Shown in pieces: positions 11,293 to 18,312 of a DNA stretch of 35,067 bases. Under the pieces are notes generated by a model. That model ran no database searches. It was not told where the DNA came from and saw only the letters and a list, made by a program, of their open reading frames with translations. Source of the DNA: Caldifarciminota bacterium. Its GTDB lineage: Bacteria > Hydrothermota > 32-111. The position numbers and the translations under genes were made by a program. The stretch spans positions 1 through 35,067 of the forward strand of contig JAUVJU010000007.1 of NCBI GenBank assembly GCA_030592285.1, given 5' to 3'. How positions within the stretch are numbered: the first letter of the stretch is position 1; every line of letters begins with the position of its first letter.

Positions 11293-11585
11293 TTTTCCTC
11301 CCTTTCACTGGATTTCTTATTTATTTCCTTTTCTTTCTTTTCGGTTTCTACAAAAAGAACTTGAGCATTAGTTAATATATCCTGTATTGTTTTACTTTCC
11401 TGTTCTGTAAGGTTATTTTTTGTTTTTGTTTCAATAAAACGAATTAGGTCAATGGATTGTTTTGCCAAATTCAAATCCGTTTTAATGTCCATATCGGGTA
11501 ACTTCATTACCCCAAGATGCATTAATGCCTGAGTGTAAAATGGGCTAACAACATCCATTATTGTTAATGTGTTTTTATTGTCCAT
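11289..11585 (-). CDS. DUF1844 family protein
   Basis: The gene encodes 98 residues and matches the DUF1844 pattern: a small helical protein with FYTQALMHLGVMKLPD (about 16-31), then LAKQSIDLIRFIETKTKNNL (about 40-59) and LTEQESKTIQDIL. The C-terminus is highly charged (Lys/Glu). Function of the family is unknown. Its stop overlaps the LysM start (ATGA type) and its start lies within the alr 3' end, so it is translated as part of the operon. Confidence 0.85.
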   Translation of the reverse strand: MDNKNTLTIMDVVSPFYTQALMHLGVMKLPDMDIKTDLNLAKQSIDLIRFIETKTKNNLTEQESKTIQDILTNAQVLFVETEKKEKEINKKSSEREEK

Positions 11586-12738
11586 TTGTCCCCCTGTTTG
11601 CGTTAAACATAATATTTTTTTTCATATAAGGTTTTTTATTCTTAACAAATATTCTAGGTACTCTTGGTCCAATCCCTGTAAGAAGTTCATAATTTATCAT
11701 TCCTGAAATTTCAGAAAGTTCACTAATATTAATATGATCACCAAAAATCTCAATTTCATCATTAACTTGTATTTCGTTTTCATTAAATTCGGATATATCA
11801 ATAACCGAAAGATCCATGCAGATATTCCCAATAACAGGTACTTCTCTATTTTTAATATACATTTTTACTTTATTAGATAAAAGACGCGGATAGCCATCTC
11901 CATAGCCAATAAGTACTGTGGCAACACGCATTCTTTTAGGAGCCGTAAAGGATCTTGTATAACTGACAGTATCTCCTTTGTCAATGACTCTAATTTGACA
12001 TATTCTGGACTTCATACTCATTACCGGTCTTAATTCAATTTTATCTTTCAAATCATCTGATGTATGAATTCCATAAAGCATAATTCCTGGTCTTACAAAA
12101 TCGTAGTTTGTATTCTCATGGTTGACAATCGCTGCTGAATTTGCAAAATGTGCATACTTATAAGAAACTTTATCTTCTTTTAACCTATTTATAATTATAT
12201 CAAATCTTTGCTTTTGTTCAATAGTAAATCCATCAATTTTTTCTGCCTCAGCAAAATGAGAAAAAAGCCCTTCAATTTTAATATTATCCAAAAGGGCTAT
12301 TTTCTTAATCTCATTAACAGCAATTTTATAGTCAATTCCCGTTCTGTTCATACCTGTATCAATTTCAATATGAACAGGAGCAATAATATTTTTGTGCTTA
12401 CACTTATTATTTAAAGCTAAAGCATAATCATAAGAATTTATATTTGGTATTAAATTATAATCAATAACCTTATCAATATCAGAAAATATTGTTGGTGATA
12501 AAATTAGAATAGGAATATTAATTGCATGTGATCTTAGTTCAATTGCTTCATCCACAGAGGCAACGCCAAACATTGAAATATATTTTTCAAGAACTTTTGA
12601 GATCTCAATACTGTCATGCCCATATGCATTTGCCTTAACTGCAGCAATTATTTGTGTATTATTAGGAATTTTTTTCTTAATATTCTCCAAATTAAACAAT
12701 AAATTATCAATATTGATCTCAACCCATGTTCTATTCAT
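11575..12738 (-). CDS. alr: Alanine racemase
   Basis: This PLP enzyme interconverts L- and D-alanine, supplying D-Ala for peptidoglycan. It has 387 residues, in the normal 360-390 range. The PLP lysine is K35 in AVKANAYGHD. The second catalytic residue is Y260 in VSYTRSF. R132 (GMNRTG) and Y222 of RPGIMLYG (216-223) are active-site residues, and the family block GNICMDLSVIDI (304-315) is present. The start overlaps the preceding gene by 8 bases and the end overlaps the DUF1844 gene by 11. Neighbouring LysM and envelope genes agree with a cell-wall role. Confidence 0.97.
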   Translation of the reverse strand: MNRTWVEINIDNLLFNLENIKKKIPNNTQIIAAVKANAYGHDSIEISKVLEKYISMFGVASVDEAIELRSHAINIPILILSPTIFSDIDKVIDYNLIPNINSYDYALALNNKCKHKNIIAPVHIEIDTGMNRTGIDYKIAVNEIKKIALLDNIKIEGLFSHFAEAEKIDGFTIEQKQRFDIIINRLKEDKVSYKYAHFANSAAIVNHENTNYDFVRPGIMLYGIHTSDDLKDKIELRPVMSMKSRICQIRVIDKGDTVSYTRSFTAPKRMRVATVLIGYGDGYPRLLSNKVKMYIKNREVPVIGNICMDLSVIDISEFNENEIQVNDEIEIFGDHINISELSEISGMINYELLTGIGPRVPRIFVKNKKPYMKKNIMFNANRGTNGQ

Positions 12739-13087
12739 TAAATAATTTTTTCCTTAAAGTATCTTTTGAAATGAGCAATACTGAATCATTTATTGGAATT
12801 AATGTTGTTAATAAATAATCATTGCCAAAATTCCTGTAATTAAATATTTTTTCAAGCGAATCGGATTTTAAATGCATTATTGCATTAAGTGAAATGGGAA
12901 AAGAACCGTGTTGATCCTTATAATTATTGATTTTCTTATTGGTCTCCATTGTTAATGATACATATTTTGCATTGGAAGAAAATTGCTTTTTTGAAAAATA
13001 GGTTAATGGTTTTACAATCCAGAGTAGAATAATTATTATCAGAAGTAAAAGAAAAATACAAAAATAAAAATTCTTTTTTGCTTTCAT
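12731..13087 (-). CDS. Membrane-anchored pseudopilin-like small protein
   Basis: The gene encodes 118 residues. One strongly hydrophobic helix at about 8-28 is followed by an extracytoplasmic domain. The segment METNKKINNYKDQHGSFPISL (about 47-67) resembles the region after the N-terminal helix of type II secretion pseudopilins, where a helix leads into a D/HxGxxP element. However, the prepilin peptidase site (G followed by F and E5) is missing, so this is at best a pilin-like fold. No other secretion genes are nearby. It lies 3 bases after the DUF59 gene and overlaps alr by 8 bases. Function unknown. Confidence 0.75.
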   Translation of the reverse strand: MKAKKNFYFCIFLLLLIIIILLWIVKPLTYFSKKQFSSNAKYVSLTMETNKKINNYKDQHGSFPISLNAIMHLKSDSLEKIFNYRNFGNDYLLTTLIPINDSVLLISKDTLRKKLFNE

Positions 13088-13090
13088 ATA

Positions 13091-13390
13091 TTACTGCTCA
13101 AGCAACTTTTTATAATTATCCTCAGATATCATTGTTTGATTCCATTTTGGTTCAAATACAAGATTTATTTTTACACTCTTAACCCCTTCAATTGATTCTA
13201 CTCCTTCCTTTGCCATATTTTGCATCATATCTGCCAGTGGACATCCGGAAAAAGTTAAGGTCATATCAATATTAACCTCATTCTTATCATTACATTCCAC
13301 CTTATATATTAATCCAAGGGTGAGAATATCCATTCCTATCTCAGGATCAATAACTCTTGCTAATGCATCAATAATGTCTTTTCTTTCCAT
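13091..13390 (-). CDS. DUF59/MIP18-type metal-sulfur cluster assembly factor
   Basis: The gene encodes 99 residues, the usual size for stand-alone DUF59 (SufT/PaaD-like) proteins that help mature Fe-S proteins. Diagnostic motifs are VIDPEIGMDILTLGLIY (about 13-29), the conserved Cys in MTLTFSGCPLADMM (about 44-57), and EPKWNQTMISED near the C-terminus, where family members carry a W-P/ISE-type motif. It is the promoter-proximal gene of the minus-strand operon, with GTGAGG before ATG 13390. An Fe-S assembly role fits the Fe-S enzymes encoded at 14186-18301, but that link is an inference. Confidence 0.88.
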   Translation of the reverse strand: MERKDIIDALARVIDPEIGMDILTLGLIYKVECNDKNEVNIDMTLTFSGCPLADMMQNMAKEGVESIEGVKSVKINLVFEPKWNQTMISEDNYKKLLEQ

Positions 13391-13460
13391 TATACCTCAC
13401 TTATTATTTAATTATTAATTAAAGCATAAAAATTTATACTTATCAAGTAAAATCTTAAAT

Positions 13461-13490
13461 ATGTGTTGTTACCAATAAATAAATGTCCTT
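13461..13490 (+). repeat. Left terminal inverted repeat
   Basis: Starts ATGTGTTGTTACCA and continues through an A/T-rich stretch to ATGTCC. Its outer 14 bases are the exact reverse complement of the right end at 14102-14115. Confidence 0.7.
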
Positions 13491-13502
13491 TTTTTATAGG
13501 GG

Positions 13503-13529
13503 CATATTCTGAATAATTTGAAGAATATG
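13503..13529 (+). repeat. GARTAATYYGA hairpin, copy 1
   Basis: CATATTCT and AGAATATG form 8 bp around loop GAATAATTTGA. It is followed by TTGAGCAGG and a partial second copy (13538-13560) without a left arm. Confidence 0.7.
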
Positions 13530-13652
13530 TTGAGCAGGTCAATCTGAGGAATATATTACGAAAAACTTTTATTTCTTATCTTTTTTCCTTTTTTCCTTTT
13601 TTTCTTTTTATCTTTAATCTTTATCTTTTCTACTCTGTCACACAAGTAAAGG

Positions 13653-13679
13653 TACATTCCGAATAATCTGAGGAATGTA
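13653..13679 (+). repeat. GARTAATYYGA hairpin, copy 2
   Basis: TACATTCC and GGAATGTA form 8 bp around loop GAATAATCTGA. TTGAGCAGG and a left-arm-less copy with loop GAGTAATTCGA follow. Confidence 0.7.
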
Positions 13680-13775
13680 TTGAGCAGGAGTAATTCGAGG
13701 AATATATTACGAAAAGCTTTTATTTCTTATCTTTTTCTTTTTCCCACTCCGTCACACAACCAAATAAATGAGCTG

Positions 13776-13808
13776 CTGTGAGTATAGTAAGTACCAATTG
13801 TATCACAG
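13776..13808 (+). repeat. CTGYGA stem, copy 1
   Basis: CTGTGA (13776-13781) pairs with TCACAG (13803-13808). Copies at 32366-32398 and 32714-32748 have CTGCGA/TCGCAG, a compensatory change. Confidence 0.55.
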
Positions 13809-13811
13809 ATG

Positions 13812-13838
13812 TACATTCTGAGTAATTCGAAGAATGTA
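13812..13838 (+). repeat. GARTAATYYGA hairpin, copy 3
   Basis: TACATTCT and AGAATGTA form 8 bp around loop GAGTAATTCGA. Compared with copy 2, the loop-closing C-G pair is changed to T-A on both arms. Confidence 0.7.
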
Positions 13839-13882
13839 TTGATTATATTGGTTGTCTTTCTCTGTAGAAAAAAGATGTATTG

Positions 13883-13903
13883 ATTCCGAGTAATTCGAGG
13901 AAT
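13883..13903 (+). repeat. GARTAATYYGA hairpin, copy 4 (short)
   Basis: ATTCC and GGAAT form 5 bp around loop GAGTAATTCGA, then ATATTACGAAAA follows as after copy 2. Confidence 0.6.
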
Positions 13904-14085
13904 ATATTACGAAAAACCTTTATTTCTTTCCTTTCTTCTGTTTATCTTTTCTACTCCGTTACACAAGTAAACTACACATTGTATGTAGCAAACAGGGCGA
14001 ATGTGCAGATGCTCATCCTCTTTCTTGTTTGTCATGAGCTTGTCGAATGGTCCTCCTCCGCTATTTGTATTCTTATGTGTATTAG

Positions 14086-14115
14086 AAGGGACATTTTTTT
14101 ATGGTAACAACACAT
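14086..14115 (+). repeat. Right terminal inverted repeat
   Basis: Reads AAGGGACAT, a T run, then ATGGTAACAACACAT. The last 14 bases are exactly complementary to the left end, and the inner part matches with a one-base shift. Confidence 0.7.
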
Positions 14116-14130
14116 TAATTATTTAACTAC

Positions 14131-14158
14131 TTGACATTAAATTTTAAAATACTATTAT
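14131..14158 (+). promoter_or_regulatory. Promoter of the ferredoxin-fumarase-kor operon
   Basis: TTGACA (14131-14136) and TATTAT (14153-14158) are separated by 16 bases; a TATATT at 14156-14161 would give 19. It lies just outside the inverted-repeat element and about 28 bases before the ferredoxin ATG. Confidence 0.5.
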
Positions 14159-14185
14159 ATTCAAATAATTGTAATTGGAGAAATT

Positions 14186-14428
14186 ATGACAAAAAAAGGG
14201 TTTGTACACAAGATTCACAAAAATCTATGTAAGGGTTGTGGGATCTGTGTTCATTATTGTCCGAAAAATGTTCTTGAAATGAATCATGATAATAAAGTAG
14301 TGGCAAAAAGACCGGCTGATTGTATTGGCTGTCATTTATGTGAATTAAGGTGTCCAGATTTTGCAATACAGGTTGAAGCATGTGATTTTCCTGATGCAAA
14401 TAATAAAAAAGTTACAAAAAAAGGGTAA
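14186..14428 (+). CDS. korD: 2x[4Fe-4S] ferredoxin, KorD-like
   Basis: The gene encodes 80 residues with two complete CxxCxxCxxxC motifs, C15-C18-C21-C25P and C46-C49-C52-C56P, typical of an 8Fe ferredoxin or delta subunit of a 2-oxoacid:ferredoxin oxidoreductase. GGAG lies 7-10 bases before ATG 14186. It is the first gene of an operon with fumarase and korABC, so it most likely shuttles electrons to or from the KorABC enzyme as its delta subunit. The Lys-rich C-terminus is non-conserved. Confidence 0.9.
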   Translation: MTKKGFVHKIHKNLCKGCGICVHYCPKNVLEMNHDNKVVAKRPADCIGCHLCELRCPDFAIQVEACDFPDANNKKVTKKG

Positions 14429-14442
14429 AAAGAAAAAATAAA

Positions 14443-15273
14443 GTGAAAACAATTGACTCGGAATATATATCCGAGATAATTGCACAAAACTATTCTCATA
14501 TAAACATTTACCAAAACAAGGATATTATTAGATATTTTGAGAAGATTAAGGTATCAGATCCCCAAAAACAAATAATATTAAAAAACATAAAAGATAATGC
14601 AGAGATTGCTGCAAAGAGAAAAACACCATTATGTCAGGATACAGGCATACCGGTAGTTTTTATTGAATTACCTGAGAATACCTGTATAAAAGGTAATTTA
14701 GAAAAAGCGGCTATTAAGGCAATGAAAAAAATATCAATTGAAAGTGGAATGAGATTTTCAATTGTAAAAAATCCGTTTTCAGAAAAAAGGCAGATCCTTC
14801 CAAATAATCCTGTTATTCATATAATAAATTCAAAAAGAAAAAAGGTACGAATCACAATTATGGCAAAGGGCGGCGGATCTGAGAATGTATCTTCATTAAG
14901 AATGATGAATCCTTCATCAACACCTATTCAGATTGCAGATGAAATTATTAATGCAATTGAGAATGCATCATCAAAAGCATGTCCGCCATATATTATTGGA
15001 GCTGGTATTGGCAGTTCAATTGAGAATGCAGCTCTATACTCCAAAATGGCATTATCAGGGAAATTTAATCATAATAGGATAAAAGAAGAAAAATTGATTA
15101 GCAATACTGTAATGAAAAAATCAAAAAAATTGAAAATAGGTATTCAGGGTTTTAATTTTGGTGATACCATTATTGATTGCAGAGTAAAGATCCTTCCTTC
15201 ACATATTGCATGTTTACCTCTCTCTATTGCGTTTAATTGTTTTCAGGAAAGAGTAAGAAGTGTAGTATTATGA
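14443..15273 (+). CDS. Class I fumarate hydratase, alpha subunit
   Basis: The gene encodes 276 residues, the usual size for the N-terminal (TtdA/FumA-alpha) half of the oxygen-sensitive [4Fe-4S] fumarase/L-tartrate dehydratase family. It interconverts fumarate and malate. The cluster cysteines are C64 (PLCQDTG), C180 (ACPPY) and C266 (FNCFQERVR). The family block YIIGAGIGSSIENAALYSK (183-201) and the AKGGGSEN motif are intact. The start is GTG 14443, 14 bases after the ferredoxin stop, with only a weak ribosome site. ATGA overlap with the beta-subunit gene supports a two-subunit enzyme. Tartrate dehydratase is the alternative, but the setting favours fumarase. Confidence 0.92.
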   Translation: MKTIDSEYISEIIAQNYSHINIYQNKDIIRYFEKIKVSDPQKQIILKNIKDNAEIAAKRKTPLCQDTGIPVVFIELPENTCIKGNLEKAAIKAMKKISIESGMRFSIVKNPFSEKRQILPNNPVIHIINSKRKKVRITIMAKGGGSENVSSLRMMNPSSTPIQIADEIINAIENASSKACPPYIIGAGIGSSIENAALYSKMALSGKFNHNRIKEEKLISNTVMKKSKKLKIGIQGFNFGDTIIDCRVKILPSHIACLPLSIAFNCFQERVRSVVL

Positions 15274-15770
15274 AACAAATAAGCATTGAAACCAATACTG
15301 ATGAATTAATGGATGTAAGAGCAGGAGATACAATTTTACTTTCAGGGACTATTTATACTGCAAGAGATAGGGCATTAACTCGTATTATAAAGGAAAAAAG
15401 ATTCCCAAAATTTCTTAAAGGAAAAGTGATTTACCATGCAGGACCATCTCTATCCAATGAAAAGGGATATTTTTCATGTGGTCCAACAACATCAAAAAGA
15501 ATGGAAGTGTTTCTTGATAAACTTTTTAGTAATGGAGTTATTGCAACAATTGGAAAAGGCGAAAGAGAAATAGTGCAGCATAAGAGATTCAAAGCAATAT
15601 ATCTTTTAGCAACAGGGGGCTGTGGAGCATTGTATGGCAGTCATATAAAAAAAATGGAATCAGTTTTATATAATGAATTAGGCACTGAAGCAGTTTATAG
15701 AACAGAGATCTCAAAATTTCCACTAATAGTGGGAATTGATATAAATGGAAAATCAATATTTAATACTTAG
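15270..15770 (+). CDS. Class I fumarate hydratase, beta subunit
   Basis: The gene encodes 166 residues from ATG 15270, whose first bases overlap the alpha stop (ATGA); an upstream in-frame TTG would add 11 unlikely residues. Motifs of the C-terminal half of class I fumarases are present: LLSGTIYTARDRA near the start, then CGPTTSKRME, ATIGKG, ATGGCGALYGSHI and PLIVGIDINGKSIF at the end. With the alpha subunit it forms the hydratase. Splitting into two genes is normal in many anaerobes. Confidence 0.92.
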   Translation: MKQISIETNTDELMDVRAGDTILLSGTIYTARDRALTRIIKEKRFPKFLKGKVIYHAGPSLSNEKGYFSCGPTTSKRMEVFLDKLFSNGVIATIGKGEREIVQHKRFKAIYLLATGGCGALYGSHIKKMESVLYNELGTEAVYRTEISKFPLIVGIDINGKSIFNT

Positions 15771-15778
15771 GAGAAGAA

Positions 15779-16918
15779 ATGAGCAAATTGGAACTTTTAA
15801 GTGGTAATGAAGCAATAGCAAAAGGTGCAATTGTTGCTGGCTGTAATTTCTATAGTGGTTATCCAATAACCCCTTCATCTGAAATTGCTGAGGAAATGGC
15901 TAGATTATTGCCAATGAATGGAGGAAAATTCATTCAAATGGAAGATGAGATTGCCGGAATGGGTGCTGCAATAGGTGCATCTTTAACAGGAGCAAAGGCA
16001 TTGACTGCAACAAGCGGTCCTGGTTTTTCATTAAAACAGGAACATATTGGATTTGCCATTATGACAGAAATACCTGTTGTAATAATAAATGTTATGAGAG
16101 GGGGACCATCTACAGGTATGCCTACCTATCCAGCCCAATCCGATGTAATGCAGGCAAAATGGGGTACGCACGGAGATCATTCAATTATTGTTCTTTGTCC
16201 AAGTTCTGTTGTAGAATCATTTGAATATACAATAAAAGCATTCAATCTTGCCGAGCAGTATAGAACCCCTGTTATAGTTCTCATAGATGAGGTTATTGCA
16301 CATATGAGTGAAAAGGTAGAGATATTTAGCAATTCTCATTATAGAATAAAAAACCGCATTAAACCATCCGTTAGACCGGAGAAATATAATCCCTACAATG
16401 TAGCCTTTGGATCAGTTCCGCCGCTTGCTCCATATGGAGAGGGTTATAGATTCCACATTACAGGGCTTACCCATGATGAAACGGGTTTTCCATCAATGAA
16501 AGCAAGAATAGTGCAGGATCTTCAGGAAAGATTGATTGAAAAAATTGAATCAAAACTTAAATATTTTAGTTTTTATGAAAAATATATGACAGATGATGCA
16601 GAAATAATTATTATTGCCTATGGTTCTGTTGCAAGAAGTGCAATGAAGGCAGTCAAGGATGCAAGAAAAGTGGGCATTAAGGCAGGACTGTATAATCCAA
16701 TAACGCTATGGCCCTTTAATAATAAACGAATGAGAAGATTTGCAAAGAAATGTAAACATTTTCTTGTTCCTGAAATGAACATGGGGCAGATGTGTCATGA
16801 AGTGAGGTCTTCTTTATATGGAAAAAATGTTAATGTGTATCATTTAAACAAAGCAAATGGAGAACTGATTTCCCCATCAGAAATTCTTACAAAATTAAAG
16901 GGGGTTATGCATGTATAA
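15779..16918 (+). CDS. korA: 2-oxoglutarate (2-oxoacid):ferredoxin oxidoreductase, alpha subunit
   Basis: The gene encodes 379 residues. The N-terminal pyrimidine-binding domain carries GYPITPSSEIAEEM (27-40), the signature of the KorA type, followed by MEDEIAGMGAAIGASLTGAKALTATSG-type sequence covering the TPP interface. The C-terminal part has the transketolase-C-like segment IIIAYGSVARSA. It couples CoA-dependent oxidation of 2-oxoglutarate, or its reductive reverse, to ferredoxin. Substrate is inferred from family; 2-oxoisovalerate-type paralogues are close. AGGAGAAG precedes ATG 15779. Confidence 0.92.
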   Translation: MSKLELLSGNEAIAKGAIVAGCNFYSGYPITPSSEIAEEMARLLPMNGGKFIQMEDEIAGMGAAIGASLTGAKALTATSGPGFSLKQEHIGFAIMTEIPVVIINVMRGGPSTGMPTYPAQSDVMQAKWGTHGDHSIIVLCPSSVVESFEYTIKAFNLAEQYRTPVIVLIDEVIAHMSEKVEIFSNSHYRIKNRIKPSVRPEKYNPYNVAFGSVPPLAPYGEGYRFHITGLTHDETGFPSMKARIVQDLQERLIEKIESKLKYFSFYEKYMTDDAEIIIIAYGSVARSAMKAVKDARKVGIKAGLYNPITLWPFNNKRMRRFAKKCKHFLVPEMNMGQMCHEVRSSLYGKNVNVYHLNKANGELISPSEILTKLKGVMHV

Positions 16919-17735
16919 TGAAAATATATTTGATTATATGAGAACAGAGAAATTGCCGCATATCTGGTGTCCTGGTTGCGGGCATGGAATTATAACGGCA
17001 TCCATTGTAAGAGCAATTAGTAATTTAAAACTTGATAAAAACAATATTGCTTTTGTATCAGGTATTGGTTGTTCTGGAAGAACTCCTGGATATCTTGATT
17101 TTAATACTCTTCATACCACTCATGGAAGATCTTTAACCTTTTCTACAGGTATTAAAATGGCAAAACCAAAACTTAAAGTAATAAATGTACTGGGAGATGG
17201 AGATGCCTTAGCAATAGGAGGGAATCACTTCATTCATGCATGCAGAAGGAATATTGATATAACTGCAATTATTTATAACAATTCAATCTATGGAATGACA
17301 GGTGGACAATTTTCACCAACTACACCTGATGGATTTATTGCAAGTACAACACCCTATGGAAACTGTGATCCTTCCTTTGATGTTGTTAAATTAGCATCTG
17401 CTGCAGGGGCTTCCTTTGTTGCAAGAGGCGATGCATTCCATGTGCTACAGTTGGACAAAATTCTTCAAAAAGCAATAGATCACAAGGGCTTTTCTGTTGT
17501 TGATGTTTTAACAACCTGTCCTACACAACTGGGAAGAAGAAATAAAATGAAAAAGCCATGGGAAAATTTAGATTATATTGCAAATCAAACGGTCTCAATA
17601 AAAAAGTATGAAACAATGTCTGAAAATGAAAAGCAAGGGAAATTCCCTATTGGCATATTTATTGAAGAAAAAAGGGATGAATATGTTGAAACATACACCA
17701 AAAGAGTGATTAATAAAGCAAAAGGGAGGAAATAA
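16911..17735 (+). CDS. korB: 2-oxoglutarate (2-oxoacid):ferredoxin oxidoreductase, beta subunit
   Basis: The gene encodes 274 residues. It has HIWCPGCGHGII (17-28), which binds the cofactor region, and the thiamine-diphosphate motif GDGDALAIGGN (96-106) followed by the NNSIYGMTGGQ block (123-133). These are diagnostic for KorB-type subunits, which lack a fused ferredoxin domain. GGGGG at 16900-16904 lies 6 bases before ATG 16911, inside the korA 3' end. The genes overlap by 8 bases, so subunit synthesis is coupled. Confidence 0.93.
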   Translation: MYNENIFDYMRTEKLPHIWCPGCGHGIITASIVRAISNLKLDKNNIAFVSGIGCSGRTPGYLDFNTLHTTHGRSLTFSTGIKMAKPKLKVINVLGDGDALAIGGNHFIHACRRNIDITAIIYNNSIYGMTGGQFSPTTPDGFIASTTPYGNCDPSFDVVKLASAAGASFVARGDAFHVLQLDKILQKAIDHKGFSVVDVLTTCPTQLGRRNKMKKPWENLDYIANQTVSIKKYETMSENEKQGKFPIGIFIEEKRDEYVETYTKRVINKAKGRK

Positions 17736-18301
17736 TGCTAAGAGTAGAAATAAGATTTGCCGGCTCTGGTGGACAGGGAATAATGCTTGCATCTAAAATT
17801 GTAGCAGAGGCAGCAGGAATATATAAGGGATATAATATTGTTCAGACACAAATTTATGGTGCAGCAGCAAGGGGTGAATTGTCAAAATCAGATGTTATTA
17901 TTGATGATGGGAATATATATACAGTAGAGATCGGTTCGGCAGATATACTTTTATGTCTTTCACAAGAGGCATATAAAGTTTATCATAGAGCATTAAAAGA
18001 AAAAGGTATAATCATACTTGATGAGTATCATGTTAAAGAATACGATAAATTAAAATCAAGATATTTACCTTTTCCCATAACAAGAACTGCTTTAAATAAA
18101 TTCAAAACTGGCTTAGTTGCAAACATTATTGGAGTAGGGCTTATAACAACTTTGGGTGGATTCTTTTCAGAGGACTGTGCAAGAAAAGCGGTTAAAAAAA
18201 GGGTTCCCAAGGATTTTTTAAACATGAATTTAGATGCATTGGAAGCTGGTTTTGAACTTGGGAAGAAAAAGAATATTAATTTGTGTCAGCAGGAATTTTA
18301 A
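17735..18301 (+). CDS. korC: 2-oxoglutarate (2-oxoacid):ferredoxin oxidoreductase, gamma subunit
   Basis: The gene encodes 188 residues. It starts with the family motif RFAGSGGQGIMLASKIVAEA (7-26) and continues with QTQIYGAAARGELSKSDVII, hallmarks of the gamma domain that shapes the CoA site and the dimer. Length is normal. The ATG overlaps the korB stop by one base (TAATG). It is the last gene of the operon and converges on the lipoprotein gene at 18313 with 11 bases between. I see no clear terminator hairpin. Confidence 0.93.
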   Translation: MLRVEIRFAGSGGQGIMLASKIVAEAAGIYKGYNIVQTQIYGAAARGELSKSDVIIDDGNIYTVEIGSADILLCLSQEAYKVYHRALKEKGIIILDEYHVKEYDKLKSRYLPFPITRTALNKFKTGLVANIIGVGLITTLGGFFSEDCARKAVKKRVPKDFLNMNLDALEAGFELGKKKNINLCQQEF

Positions 18302-18312
18302 TCTAAACCCAT

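Larger units (their letters stand above)
13461..14115. mobile_element. 655-bp non-autonomous element with terminal inverted repeats
   Basis: This intergenic stretch has matching inverted ends (13461-13490 and 14086-14115) and no convincing gene. Inside are four hairpins of one family, one CTGTGA/TCACAG stem (13776-13808), three copies of CTCYGTYACACAA (13633, 13747, 13954), and long polypyrimidine tracts (13566-13632, 13715-13745). The left end is echoed at 34791-34817, and the internal modules recur at 32001-32833. The structure is like a miniature inverted-repeat element. No clear target-site duplication is visible: the flanks are TTAAAT and TAATTA. No transposase is encoded in the window. 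Confidence 0.6.

Noticed and set aside
13776-13808. CRP-type operator (CTGTGA...TCACAG)
   Set aside because: The spacing of 21 bases between arms is too long for a CRP site, and other copies change to CTGCGA/TCGCAG, which fits a stem, not an operator.
13503-13903. CRISPR array
   Set aside because: The repeated units have irregular spacing, variable hairpin arms and no uniform spacers, and no cas genes are present.
13880-14107. 75-codon open frame in the inverted-repeat element
   Set aside because: It starts in a hairpin, runs through a polypyrimidine tract and ends in the terminal repeat; no ribosome site.
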